28,881 nt of DNA from Lingula anatina. Its lineage: Eukaryota > Brachiopoda > Lingulata > Lingulida > Lingulidae. This document shows positions 18,701 through 27,815 of the stretch, piece after piece (within the stretch, counting starts at the first letter, position 1; each line of letters begins with the position of its first letter). The translations under genes were made by a program, and so were the position numbers. Under the pieces are notes generated by a model. The model ran no database searches. It was given only the letters and a program-made list of their open reading frames with translations, and had not been told where the DNA came from. The stretch covers positions 15,996 to 44,876 of the forward strand of contig NW_019775530.1 in the NCBI RefSeq assembly GCF_001039355.2. The letters run 5' to 3'.

Positions 18701-21233
18701 GCTGAAAATAGGAAAATAGGAGATATATGATTTGCATATAATGAAGTAGTAGGAGGAGAAGAGAGAGAGAGAGACGAGACTGCCACTTAGGAAAAAAGCC
18801 TGGAAAAACAGTACGGGGTTCAGTATGCTGCCCAGGCCACTAATATTTTTGAGCCTCAAACTATCGGAAATTTGCCAAAAGTCGGAAAAATCTCATCCCT
18901 GTAAATATATATCAAAGTTTCATGACAAAATCATGTTTAGACACTCTTACAGCTTCACATTCACCAAGATGCATCACCACACGCATCACTGCTTTCAACT
19001 ACATTTAAACTTACTCTTCTGAGCTGACAGACTCCTCTGCCTCCTCGTCTGAAGACAGACCCAGCCAATGGTTTTGTCTTGGTAATAAGTCTTCTTCATC
19101 TTCAGATGTATCTACATCTGCAACCAAATGAAAATTACATAAAATTTAGAAGAATTATCTTATACTGCCAATTTTTTTCTGAGGATAGGCTTGACCTGGT
19201 TGATAACAGAGTTTCATACGTTTGGAAAGCCAGTAGCTGTTCAAGTCTGATCTACATCCAGTCTCTTTCTTAAAACTATAATTTCAAAACACCACCACAA
19301 ATACTAAAATGGGTACTTTAAAACTATCCCCTTTTCTTTTCTCGATTTCAAATCAATTCTTACCATATTGCAACAGCTCTGAATCAAACAGCCTTTTCTG
19401 TATGTGTTGTGCTAGTACTGCCATGGCAGTGTCCGTACGCAGCCTCTTCCTGGCCTCCTCTTCAGACAGAATATTCCTCGGTCGTTTCAGCCGCGTGGTC
19501 AGTATATGACTTTTAGAGTGATTAGAGTAAGGAGGAGGTGGGTAGTTCATAGGCTGGCTCAACCCCCCAGAATGGGGTGAGGGTTGAGAGTGGGGGTGTG
19601 GGTAGGGTGGGGGAGGGAGATTCATGTTAACGCCCCCCACTGGAGAGGCCTGAGGAGGCATGAGAGGGTGAGGCATGCGTGGCAGTAACTGCGGATAACG
19701 TAGCATTGGGATGATATGAGGTGGCAGAGTTCTGTAATGGCGGCATCTGCTGCGACAAAGGGTGGGTCATGCCCAGGTGACCCTGTAATGCGGCAAATGA
19801 GAGGTGAGGATTGCGCACCGCAAACTGAGGCTTTTCTCCGCCCCCTCCTCCTCCAGCAGGAGAGCGAGGCACTGCGGGATTGGGAGATCTGCCCTGACTT
19901 TCAGGCGTTGAATGATTCGACTGCTCCTGCCCTTTTTTGGCTTTGATTCGGTTCTGAGCAATTCGTGTTTGTAACTGGTTCATAGTCCGGGAGCTTTTTG
20001 TCCCACTGAGTTTAGTTTTATGATCACTTTTATTTTTCACCCTTTCTAGTTTCTCGGCCAGTTCTGGATACAACTTTGCAATAGATGATACAGGTTCCTG
20101 GGGAGGGCGGAAAGACAGGTGACCGCCGCCATTGCCTGGCATGGGAAGATCTTGCTGTGGTCCAACAGAGGCTGCTCCAGGACTATAGCTTGGTTTTGGT
20201 GGTTGGGGAGGTTCGTCATCGTCAGCGGGAAATGCGTATGGATCATCCGGGTCATCCATGGAATTATCATTATTCACTGGTTCAGTAGACATCAAACTGA
20301 ATTTGGGCTTTGATTTTAACCGTCCCTCCAAGGCTGGCTTGCTATCGTGAAGACTATCGGGCGTCACATGGCGCTGGTTTTTCCTTTCTCGTCTTGGCAT
20401 CATTCCTAACACTTGCATATGTGCGTTACAATAGCTGGAAAAGAGAACACACATACATGCATTTAAACATGTGACGTAACATAAAAACTTCATTTCCGAA
20501 TAATTCACAGTTTTGCCTAACAGTTTTCATACAATATTTTATAGCTAACTAGGTGATTAAAAGCTAATACTACAGATCTAAAGAGTGCTAATAAACACAC
20601 CTCACCCTTTCCACATCTCACATTAAAAAATAATTATCATTACCTAATTATCAGAAATTGTCACCTTCCTTTTTGCGTCATTTCTCTCTGTATGTAAACA
20701 GAAACCATGGCACACTTCCCTTCAATAAGCAGCATATAAGCCACATTTACCAACTCAGAAAGTCTTTTAGGGTACATTCCCAATGAAACTATTGTTCTAG
20801 GTAGATAGATCCCACTCCCCGGGGAAATTCACTGAATGCGCTCAGATTAACAGGCTTCCTGTTGTTGAGTAGAATACGGAAAAGCTGGCAATTATAGTTA
20901 CCTGACAGTTGAATTTATCTATGTTAAACATTAGTTCCATTGGGAATGAGCCCTCACTCAAAAACCAATACTGAGGTAATGTTCAGTCCTCAGCTTTTAA
21001 AAATTATGTCCACAATATTCCTCTCCCAACGAAATGAACTACATAAGCACCTCTGGCACATGGCTTATTTTATTTGGTCAATTTTCTTTTTTAGAACACA
21101 TTTCACTCACTCAATTACTATTTAACAAAAGTCACTAGTGATCTTAATCACCAGTCTGTACATACAGTGCACACCAGTAGCTGATATGCTGGGGTCCAGC
21201 CCACCTTGCTTCCAATATAAAATAAATAAATAA

Positions 21234-21295
<62 letters not shown>

Positions 21296-21537
21296 ATTTG
21301 ACATACGGAAACAACTTACTCTCTTTCCTCACTCTCTGGTATTGCTTGGGTGCACTTCTGTTTGTTGTACTTGTTCACATAGGCACATTGTTTGAAGGGG
21401 GCAGACAAATCCTCCAGGATGTGCCGCACACAGAAGCCATAGTGATTCAGGCGATGCTGCTTACAGAGCTTGCTGCTGAAGGAACACAATGGCTTGTTGT
21501 CAACGGGAGAGTAGTGGATGTTCTTGCCTTCGTACAT
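14597..21537 (-). CDS. INO80D: INO80 complex subunit D orthologue, complete, 10 coding exons
   Basis: INO80D is a metazoan accessory subunit of the nuclear INO80 chromatin-remodelling complex; it is thought to bind DNA or RNA through zinc modules. Coding pieces in transcript order: 21537-21320, 20434-19364, 19117-19015, 18701-18459, 17970-17864, 17563-17430, 17192-17036, 16567-16367, 16115-16002, 15717-14597. They total 3469 nt, one more than a multiple of three, and give about 1155 residues if one extra base in the second piece is discounted (human about 1027). The N-terminal zinc module has C18, C25, C36, H39, C51, C62, C75, H78. A second one spans exons 5-6. A basic RPRKKTKPSALTRK segment, an acidic LPDDLDLFSGKNGEFEPTTE region and a Gln/Pro/His-rich C terminus follow, in the same order as in vertebrates. 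The start is fixed by a conserved MYEGK N terminus and an in-frame stop upstream. Confidence 0.93.
16002..16115 (-). CDS. INO80D: INO80D coding exon 9
   Basis: The acceptor is TTTTTACTAG|GTGCA and the donor TTCTCAG|GTATGA; phase is 1 in and out. It encodes DDNDIHEVLNKLPDDLDLF, matching human DFSDVLPRLPDDLQDF. The acceptor exists in a second copy 73 bases upstream in the transcript. Confidence 0.92.
16110..16203. repeat. duplicated acceptor segment (two 20-21 bp copies, 73 bp apart)
   Basis: GCACCTAGTAAAAATAGGA occurs at 16112-16130 and again at 16185-16203. On the minus strand each copy is a full acceptor (CCTATTTTTACTAG|GTGC). Confidence 0.95.
16367..16567 (-). CDS. INO80D: INO80D coding exon 8
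   Basis: The acceptor is AATTCCTTCCAG|ACG and the donor TCACCAG|GTATAC; phase is 1 in and out. It encodes a His/Pro/Gly-rich linker, then NDISDDLQGGLEADLEEVL, an acidic helical stretch equivalent to the human DDIANEITD region. Confidence 0.88.
16708..16724 (+). repeat. G-rich run, G-quadruplex-type
   Basis: Three adjoining G tracts of 3, 5 and 7 separated by single T fit a four-tract quadruplex pattern if the longest is split. It lies in an INO80D intron on the non-transcribed-sense strand. Confidence 0.6.
17036..17192 (-). CDS. INO80D: INO80D coding exon 7: basic nuclear segment
   Basis: The acceptor is TATATTGCAG|GAT and the donor CAGATG|GTGAGA. It contains LLKRPRKKTKPSALTRK followed by a Lys run, matching the human RKPRKKTKPPALTKK segment and a plausible nuclear localisation signal. 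Confidence 0.92.
17430..17563 (-). CDS. INO80D: INO80D coding exon 6: second zinc module, second half
   Basis: The acceptor is GCCTCTCCAG|ATATAA and the donor AGCGCC|GTAAGT; it ends in phase 0. The junction restores the second His (HI). It then encodes QQLFDYCTAKTADNTQC, FPTFDIRHDMPLCMQH, completing a C3H-C3H module close to the human one. Confidence 0.92.
17864..17970 (-). CDS. INO80D: INO80D coding exon 5: second zinc module, first half
   Basis: The acceptor is TTGAATTTTCAG|CGAGG and the donor TCAAAC|GTATCC; phase is 2 in, 1 out. It encodes EVDKGLQKRSCLYKNEDR, then EQCNNTALPYTNHC, the Cys/Cys/His-Cys pattern of the family. The exon has no start codon of its own and is easy to miss. Confidence 0.9.
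18409..18436 (-). repeat. intronic G-run cluster just after an INO80D donor
   Basis: On the minus strand there are several G tracts of 4 to 12 separated by single T or C, starting about 22 nt after the exon 4 donor at 18458. In RNA this could form a quadruplex or act as G-run intronic splicing enhancers. Confidence 0.6.
18459..18701 (-). CDS. INO80D: INO80D coding exon 4: conserved helical region
   Basis: The acceptor is TCCTATTTTCAG|CGAGG and the donor GAAAAG|GTATAT; phase is 2 in and out. It encodes helices with MRLIKLSQHTSDIRRQYGQL and YRRTFAQALLQAA, matching the human HTFRKALLQAA region, then a basic RRRRKRKKR cluster. An earlier GT (after VLE) would break the phase, so the GTATAT donor is chosen. 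Confidence 0.88.
19015..19117 (-). CDS. INO80D: INO80D coding exon 3: acidic
   Basis: The acceptor is GGTTGCAG|ATG and the donor GAAGA|GTAAGT; phase is 1 in, 2 out. It encodes an acidic patch (DTSEDEEDLLPRQNHWLGL, then a Glu-rich end), equivalent to the human FPHLGLDW/EE-rich stretch. Confidence 0.9.
19364..20434 (-). CDS. INO80D: INO80D large second coding exon with single-base frame disruption
   Basis: The acceptor is CTTTTCCAG|CTATTG and the donor CAATATG|GTAAGA. It completes the first zinc module (YCNAHMQVLG). It then encodes a disordered Pro/Ser-rich region with acidic SMDDPDDPYAFPADDDEP, the helix IAKLYPELAEKLERV and a basic segment near RIAQNRIKAKKG. The 5' frame stops at 19627-19629. 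Downstream coding (VNMNLPPPPYPHP through ARKRLRTDTAMAVLAQHIQ) lies in another frame that is open only from 19766. One base too many in the G6 run (19633-19638) reconciles them. Confidence 0.88.
20770..20953. mobile_element. MITE-like inverted-repeat element, copy 3
   Basis: The outer ends are GGGTACATTCCCAATGAAAC and ATTGGGAATGAGCCC. The internal GAGTAGAATAC and AAGCTGGCAATTAT are the reverse complement of the core of copies 2 and 5, so this copy is inserted in the other orientation. It sits in the INO80D intron between 21319 and 20435. Confidence 0.78.
21222..21293. repeat. AAAT/AT microsatellite beside an INO80D donor
   Basis: A few AAAT units pass into more than 25 AT dinucleotides. It ends about 25 bases from the donor at 21319, inside the intron. 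Confidence 0.95.
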
Positions 21538-21638
21538 CTCACTGAAACAGCTGGCGCTGCTGCTGCGATGATAGCATGCTGGCGTGACGTGGGGGTGGAA
21601 GATTCCAGCTCCTTCTTCAACTGGGGCCTGCTATCATT
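21320..21638 (-). CDS. INO80D: INO80D exon with start codon, leader and first zinc module
   Basis: The acceptor is TTTCTTTTCAG (exon from 21638), the ATG is at 21537-21535 and the donor is AGAGA|GTAAGT. The leader has an in-frame TAG upstream and two short uORFs. The coding part gives residues 1-72, starting MYEGKNIHYSPVDNKPLC, with Cys/His ligands of the first C3H-C3H module. Confidence 0.93.
21539..21577 (-). CDS. uORF in the INO80D leader
   Basis: A 12-codon uORF (MLSSQQQRQLFQ) stops with TGA at 21541-21539, one base before the INO80D ATG (TGAGATG). The uORF ATG has A at -3. A second uORF of six codons is at 21637-21617. Such spacing could act through termination-reinitiation. Confidence 0.5.
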   Translation of the reverse strand: MLSSQQQRQLFQ

Positions 21639-24510
21639 CTGAAAAGAAATATCAAAAGCTTCATGATTCTGGCTTTTGTATCACAACGATTAACACCAAT
21701 AGACACAGCTTTCTGTACTACTTTAACACATCTCACTTGTGGATACACATACAAGCAAAAATCCTTAAAAGATGCAACAGACATACTATAACTAAATGTA
21801 AACAACAAGGCAAAATATGGCCTACTTGTTTGTTGAACTTTAAATATTGTTGCATACGCCCCCGAATTTGCAAATTTATCTATCAAGTCTGGTATCTATT
21901 TCTGACAATTCAACATAAAATATTCAGTTAAAAGTAAATCAAATCTAGAAGCTGGTTTCTATTGCTCCATCTATATATCAATCCATTTATAATTCATGCC
22001 ATGATGTTAGACAAGACATGACTATTTTCCCCTCGTAGTATTGATTATGACTCGATTTTCCCTGTTCATAGACAATAATTTCAAATTCATCACCAAGTTA
22101 CCAACTAGCTTGTTTTCCCCTAGAGAATTCAAACCCAATTTTTGTGGGTATAGCAGGAGTCTGTTTTTTTTTTTGTTTGTTTGTTTGGTTTTTTTTTTCA
22201 GGTTGTTGTTGTTTAACTTAACTCGCATATCTTTCAAGCAAAGACTAAAAACCTGCTCCATGGATGGCTAGATTAAATATATGAGCACACTTTCTCGAAG
22301 CTGTTGAGCCATTTTTTTTTTAAAGCAGCAACAAATTCATTTTTTCACATCAATTTATAATACCAGATGGTTACACATACATACATACGTGTCGCTATTT
22401 TTGCATAAAATGCTAGTCTGAGACAAGAGTTCACAAAGTGTACATGCCACATCAGATAATCAGTTCTTATACCTTCTTAACTTTATGTCTTAACCAAACA
22501 AGGTCTATATATATCTAGACAATAAGATAATACAATACAGCACAATGTGAAAAGTAAACCCGACTATCTCTGAATGCAGTAATATTTGGTAATGTGTACA
22601 ATAAGCTACATTTGCATGGAAATCTAACAACACCTAGAGCAGACCCAAGGGGTAAACGTAAATTTACAGACTAAAATAACTAAATGACTGAAACAACCTT
22701 TGTGGGCAAATTTCAGTTTAATTAATGCTTTATCTCTAGTACAAACAATTAGCTTTCTGGTTGTAATCACTATCAAATATGTCTTAATGTACAGTGTTTT
22801 CAATGCAAACAAAACACCTTTTAAATGGAAGGTAAAGAGGACTCAGTGTAAACACACCTTTTTTATGTTGATCATCATTCTGAGGTTTAATCATAGCTGA
22901 TAATACTGTCCACAGAATGAGTAACTATGTAAATAGTGCTCAATAAATGCCTACTATAAGGCAGACAGGTGTGAAAACCTCCAACCTGGATAAATAAGTT
23001 GAACGGAGAGACATAAAAGAGCTTGTGACACATAATTCCTTAGATATTTTATCATAGTATTTCTTGGAAACTTGCTCACTCAGACTGCTCTTTCTTTCAA
23101 ATAGTCTTTAAATCCAATAAATTATATTTATTTCCTAAACCAGAACAGAAAACTATATCCTTGCTTGTCTCACATATAACTGAGTGCAGAAACTTTAATT
23201 CAATTGTCTAAATGGTTGAGCCTGCAAATGCTGGTTAAATCTTTGGTAGTTTAAACCATTACTGCAGTGCTTGCGTACTTTAATTATGCTTAATATCACT
23301 GTACCAATGAACTTCCTGAAAAAGGTGAAGATTATGTACAGTCACACTTGCTGCCATGATAAGATTCCTCACAAACGGTGCCCACACTAAAATAAATTTT
23401 ACAGGCTTGGGTACAGCTTTTGGTAGGATTTTTCAAAAATGATTACCTGAAAGCTTGCACTAAAAATAATAGAAATATGTAAGCTATTCATTCATCTGAA
23501 TCCTACATTCAGGCTCTAAAATGCATATATCAGAGGGGTTTTTTTTAATCTTGATCTGAAAAACATATGTAAACTGTCATTTTTGCCCTATCTTGCTATC
23601 AATGTGAGCAAATAGTGATGTGTTGGAAAATATGCAACAGCAATGTGAAATTGTGAAATGTAACATCGATGTACTAGTACCTTTATTTGTCTAAATGGCA
23701 ACATTTGATCCTAAAGCTAAAGGCAATTTCTGATATTTTTCACTACCATTGTCTTTAATAGGTACAACTTGTGACATGTAGTGGTAAATAACTTCCTTCT
23801 GAGGGTTATTTAAAAGCAATAATAATATACCTATAAAACCTATAATCCCTTCACTCTTCACTCTGACAGTTAATGAAGGTTTTTAATTCTTTTAGGTAAG
23901 ATTCGGAAAAGGTGCTTTCTTAAAAGAGAGGTCTCTGCATCTTCAACCAAGGGTTTGAATATTTTTCAACTTACTTACACAAACTATGTATTGATTTTTC
24001 CACTGTGGAATGTGAAATTACGAGGGCAATTAGTACTACCCGACCATTACATATATCAACCATTCTTTCCTAGATATATAGTTTTCATACTTAGCTAGGT
24101 TAGGGATAACTTAATTATCTCAAAAGAATTTGTTTTAATGTGTTTAACTTACTGGTTAAAATGTAATAGGTCATGTAAGGTAATTCTGATACTTATCCAA
24201 TGACCTACGGTTCAACACAAAACAAAGATCGTCCCTAATTTGATTTTGATTCAAGTTCACGTATTGCCTTAAAATTAACATAAGGCCCATCCTTTGGATA
24301 AGACTGTAGTTCTTTTTTAATCTGACAGAATTATAACGTTATGGCTACAAAATAAAATGCAATATGTACAGACGGCAATAATATTCACAATATTTCTAAA
24401 AGGAAAATTGTCGGTCATAAGACCTACCAATTTCTCATAAAATATCCTTTTTAGAAACGAATTTGAAAGTTCGGGTAATCTCCTATATAATTCGCCGAAT
24501 ATTTACATAC
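21639..24510 (-). other. INO80D leader intron (probable)
   Basis: It is bounded by a strong candidate donor TTTTAAG|GTATGT at 24510-24509 and the acceptor at 21640. The interior is AT-rich with T- and A-runs and no ORF above background on either strand. No repeat element with clear ends was seen in it. Confidence 0.5.
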
Positions 24511-24580
24511 CTTAAAATATATACATCGCGTAGTTACCGTCCAAAATTCGTTGAAATTACAGATTGCAAATGTCTTCCTT

Positions 24581-24593
24581 CAAAATGGCTGCC
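24581..24593. promoter_or_regulatory. YY1-type site
   Basis: CAAAATGGCTGCC matches the YY1 core (AANATGGCNGC-like), commonly found near start sites of housekeeping genes. Confidence 0.5.
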
Positions 24594-24629
24594 CTATTTC
24601 GGATGTAAACTCATGCATATTGATGAGGA

Positions 24630-24637
24630 TGACGTCA
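24630..24637. promoter_or_regulatory. CRE palindrome
   Basis: A full TGACGTCA, the CREB/ATF consensus, lies in the divergent promoter region upstream of the candidate INO80D first exon end. Confidence 0.6.
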
Positions 24638-24693
24638 CGCTTGTTTGACCCAATTTCATAAATCATGCCTGCACTTTCAAGGAAAAGTCCCTT

Positions 24694-24882
24694 TCACCAG
24701 ATTACTTTGAAATACGCCGGCCGGTTTGTCATTTGACTGATATTCCTTAACAAACGAAGGTCTCTATCTCTCATGTTCAACTTGATCATCCGTTCTATGC
24801 TAGGTAGAAGCAAATTCTGAAGTCGTGAGGTGAGAGGAAATTTTGCACCAAGACGACCGTCAGGAGCACGACTTCGACCCAT
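24694..24882 (-). CDS. 62-codon ORF upstream of INO80D, unrecognised
   Basis: ATG at 24882-24880, stop at 24696-24694. It reads MGRSRAPDGRLGAKFPLTS, then a Leu/Arg-rich helical stretch with RMIKLNMRDRDLRLLRNIS and a C-terminal YFKVIW. It is basic, with a balanced residue composition unlike translated AT-rich filler. It may be a uORF in the INO80D leader, a small independent gene, or chance. I do not recognise it. Confidence 0.3.
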   Translation of the reverse strand: MGRSRAPDGRLGAKFPLTSRLQNLLLPSIERMIKLNMRDRDLRLLRNISQMTNRPAYFKVIW

Positions 24883-25320
24883 TTGTCAGTCAACAACAAC
24901 TTTCCCAGCGTCCGTGTCGACATGTGGCACTGAATTACACACAGAATAAAGTCATTTCTACCTTTTCCATCGCTCCTTGGAAAGATTATATCGAATATCT
25001 ACTGAGAAGCGTGACCCTGGAAATTGAGCGCGCTTATTGAATGAGACATTGTTCCTTTTATCCATCTTGGAAAAGAAACCTGTCATGGCAGATGTGGAAT
25101 CACTCGGGTCCGGTCGACGAAATTGCTCTAAAATCCAAAAATTCCCTTTAGAACACTCGCAAATGTGCTGTATCAGGTAGCTCGGTGTATGGACTGGCCT
25201 TTCTACGATCTCATATTTGCACAGGCTGTATTAAACGATGGACTCGGTGAGTTGAGAGCTGTAACCCTCTAGCAGACAGCATCTTGTCCAGGGACATAGC
25301 ACAACCTCGAGACCGCAGCT

Positions 25321-25359
25321 GATTGGCTGGCTGCTGAGAAGACGTGTTGTGATTGGCTG
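25321..25359. promoter_or_regulatory. paired CCAAT (NF-Y-type) boxes
   Basis: GATTGGCTG occurs twice, at 25321-25329 and 25351-25359, exactly 30 bp (about three helical turns) apart. Inverted CCAAT with this flank is the NF-Y consensus. It fits a promoter for the + strand gene and possibly INO80D. Confidence 0.65.
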
Positions 25360-26041
25360 AAAAATATGATTGACACTTAATAGAAAGCAGGTGCTTGATA
25401 AACATGGAGGAGCAGTAAACGGCAGCACGGATTGAATTTTGGGAATTTTGCTGACGACTGAGAAATCTGACATAGTGGTAGTCGAAGGTTTGTGTTTGTT
25501 TACCACTCGTAGGGAGTATGGAGTCGGTACACGGAAGTTTGGGTTTTTAAGAAAAGGCGCTGAGAGGCGGAGATGTATTTTGACATGAATGTTGTGGTGT
25601 GTTATGAATGATGATGTGATGAACTGCTGAGGGTACTATATTAATGATAGTATGACCTTAAATCTGGCACCCTATGAAGACTAATGTGTGGTCAGAGATA
25701 GATTCGGTGGGTGTTCGATCCCCTGGAGATCTCTCACAGCCCCTAAAATGAGTGCTTTATCTTATAAACGAACGCCTTTATACTATATGATACATAATTA
25801 TATACATGTACTTTAGATAATAATACATAAAATTATTTTGTGACCCCCTGCCCAACTTGAACTGTAATCGATGTGTTATAAGTTGCTCATCTTACTGACA
25901 TCAGTGGATCTGATATTCATGAATTGCTCCTGTAGATTATTAAAAGAATTGATAAGAATTAATAGATTATTAATAATTAGTTAATATACTTTGAACACAC
26001 ATTATATATGAATGCACAATCACCATGAACTAACACCCCAT

Positions 26042-26250
26042 TTCTATAGATTAGATCGACCTACTTTAGATCGACCTAACTCCCTGGGGGTTCACGCTAA
26101 ATAGCTGTCAGACGGGCAGACACAAAAGTTAATTACCCCCTTACAGCTTGTAGTAGGCGGGACGGACATTTAAGTTGGATTATCTGAAAGTAATCTAGTG
26201 AGACTCCCCGCGGGGATAGATCGATCTAAAATCTATGGGAATAGAGCCTA
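26042..26250. mobile_element. MITE-like inverted-repeat element, copy 4
   Basis: The arms are TTCTATAGATTAGATCGAC and the complementary GATCGATCTAAAATCTATGGGAA. The centre AAAGTTAATTACCCCCTTAC is shared with copy 1, and the end GGGAATAGAGCC recalls the ends of copies 2, 3 and 5. Confidence 0.72.
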
Positions 26251-26501
26251 AGCTAGGGTTGCTGTGGACTTGCCTGTCAGTGTGTTATCAGCATATATCT
26301 GCAGGTTAAAGTTAGAATGATTTTTTAAACACTTCTTCAAAAAGCACCTAATTACTCAATTATGTCTGAAGATTAAGAACTTTATGCAGTAAAATTAAAT
26401 GACAGTATTGATAGAATGTTTCACTTATGTGGCAATCAGAAGTCTCCCCCCCCCCCCAAAAAAAAAAAAAAAAAAACTGAAAGTGCATTGTTTAAACAAT
26501 G

Positions 26502-26649
26502 TTATAAGAATGATGTGATTTTTTTCTTCAGTCAACAGCTAATATTGAGATAGGTTTTACCTCCAATATTTCGATGTCTATCACATGGAGGTAAAACCGA
26601 TCTCAATATTAGCTGTTGACTGAAGAAAAAATCACATCATTCTTATAAC
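26502..26649. repeat. near-perfect 148-bp hairpin, 64-bp arms
   Basis: The arms 26502-26565 and 26586-26649 are reverse complements with a single mismatch (26552 against the C at 26599), around a 20-base loop. The arms contain CAGTCAACAGCTAATATTGA. It lies in the probable leader intron of the right-hand gene. Confidence 0.95.
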
Positions 26650-26959
26650 TTTACACAGCTGATGAAATTCTTCTCTGTCAAGCAATGTTACGTACAAGGA
26701 ACAAAAGTCATTTCATTGAGGGTCAGTAGAGAAATTCTCATGTTTCACTGCACATGTACACTGACAAGTGGCAGCAATGAGCACAGACATGAATGATATT
26801 TTAGTAGAAGTTGAGTGATACTCAGCAAAAAATTCCAAGATAATGATGCAGTACTGTAAACCCAGACTATTATAATGTTGTTATGATAACTGGATTTAAA
26901 AAAAAAGATAAATCTGTTTATTTACATATGTCATGCTATAAGAGAACTTGTCATTTCAG

Positions 26960-27101
26960 AAAGCACTAAGATGCCCACAGATAGTGTTGGTGTAAAGGAG
27001 AAGAGAAAAGATCTGAATCTGAGGCGGAATCGTAGCAGTGCTGAGGGGTCAGTTTTCAGGCGTTTCAATGAAGGGGAATCCCTTCTGCCTGCCGAACTCA
27101 G
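26960..27101 (+). CDS. first coding exon of an unrecognised gene
   Basis: The acceptor is CTTGTCATTTCAG|AAAGCACTAAG, then ATG at 26971-26973 (A at -3), and the donor is ACTCAG|GTAGGT, phase 2 out. It encodes 43 complete codons. The peptide is hydrophilic and basic (KEKRKDLNLRRNRSS), with an acidic dileucine signal E34-G-E-S-L38-L39, typical of cytosolic N termini of lysosomal or endosomal membrane proteins. No upstream in-frame stop lies within the exon, so coding could begin earlier, although the ATG context is good. The family is not recognised from this short piece. Confidence 0.65.
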
Positions 27102-27236
27102 GTAGGTGAATGGAATGAATCTGTGGATGAAAGTTGCTTAGTTGCAGTGGAATTTCCCATACTTTTGTAGCACCTTACTAGGGTAATTTTTATCACAGCA
27201 TTTTACCCTAGCTATAGGATTAAGATGGTGGCTTAC

Positions 27237-27238
<2 letters not shown>

Positions 27239-27273
<35 letters not shown>
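27239..27273. repeat. CT microsatellite
   Basis: About sixteen CT dinucleotides in the intron of the right-hand gene. Confidence 0.95.
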
Positions 27274-27275
<2 letters not shown>

Positions 27276-27747
27276 GCAGTGGACAGAATTCCAGGGGCAG
27301 GGGTGGAGATAAAGGTGTTTTTCATCAGTTATCTTCCTACTAGGGTTGGACAAATTTTGTCCCAACTAAAATATTCTGTACTGATATAAAGTTTATATGG
27401 CAGATGTTAGAAAACAAAAGATCCTGGATCAAACTGATTATACATTTGCAGCTGCTGTGGCTATATGCTTTGACATTTAACTCCATATGTTAACACTCCT
27501 TTGGTTTCATGTGTTCCAAGAATCCACTGCCTAGTGAATTTCATCATATTTTGCAGCTGACATGTTTGAGTCATTTTCCAGTCTAGAGAGATTTAGGACT
27601 AGGTTCCCCAGCAAATGTAGGTAGATGCTGATCCAGGCACAGGAAATATTTAAACCAGTAGGCTGCATGAGTTAACTAGTTGGTGAACAGGTCTCCTGTA
27701 ACACATATGAGATATCAGATGTATCTTAGTTGAGTGAGTTGTATTTT

Positions 27748-27815
27748 GTTTTATTTATTTATTTATTTATTTGTTATTTATTTATTTATTTATTTATTAA
27801 TTTATTTATTTATAT
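27748..27815. repeat. TTTA microsatellite
   Basis: About sixteen imperfect TTTA units, interrupted by one TTTG and one TTAA variant. Confidence 0.92.

Larger units (their letters stand above)
24511..24640 (-). other. candidate INO80D first non-coding exon
   Basis: It ends in a good donor (AAG|GTATGT). Upstream on the minus strand is GCAGCCATTTTGAAGG, a YY1-type element often placed just after a start site, and a CRE palindrome. The 5' end is not determinable. Confidence 0.4.
24640..26959. other. divergent promoter region and leader intron of the right-hand gene
   Basis: The stretch from 24640 to 25560 is richer in GC and CpG than its surroundings and holds promoter-type sites. From 25560 on it is AT-rich with one MITE copy, a C/A run (26444-26477) and a long hairpin. 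A non-coding first exon of the + strand gene is expected around 25380-25560 but I could not place its donor. Confidence 0.45.

Noticed and set aside
25231-25506. 91-codon minus-strand ORF in the promoter region
   Set aside because: It covers the paired CCAAT boxes, has no recognisable motif and no support from splice sites.
26444-26477. C-run followed by A-run as a retroposon poly(A) tail
   Set aside because: No retroposed sequence precedes it and no target-site duplication was seen; it is treated as simple sequence.
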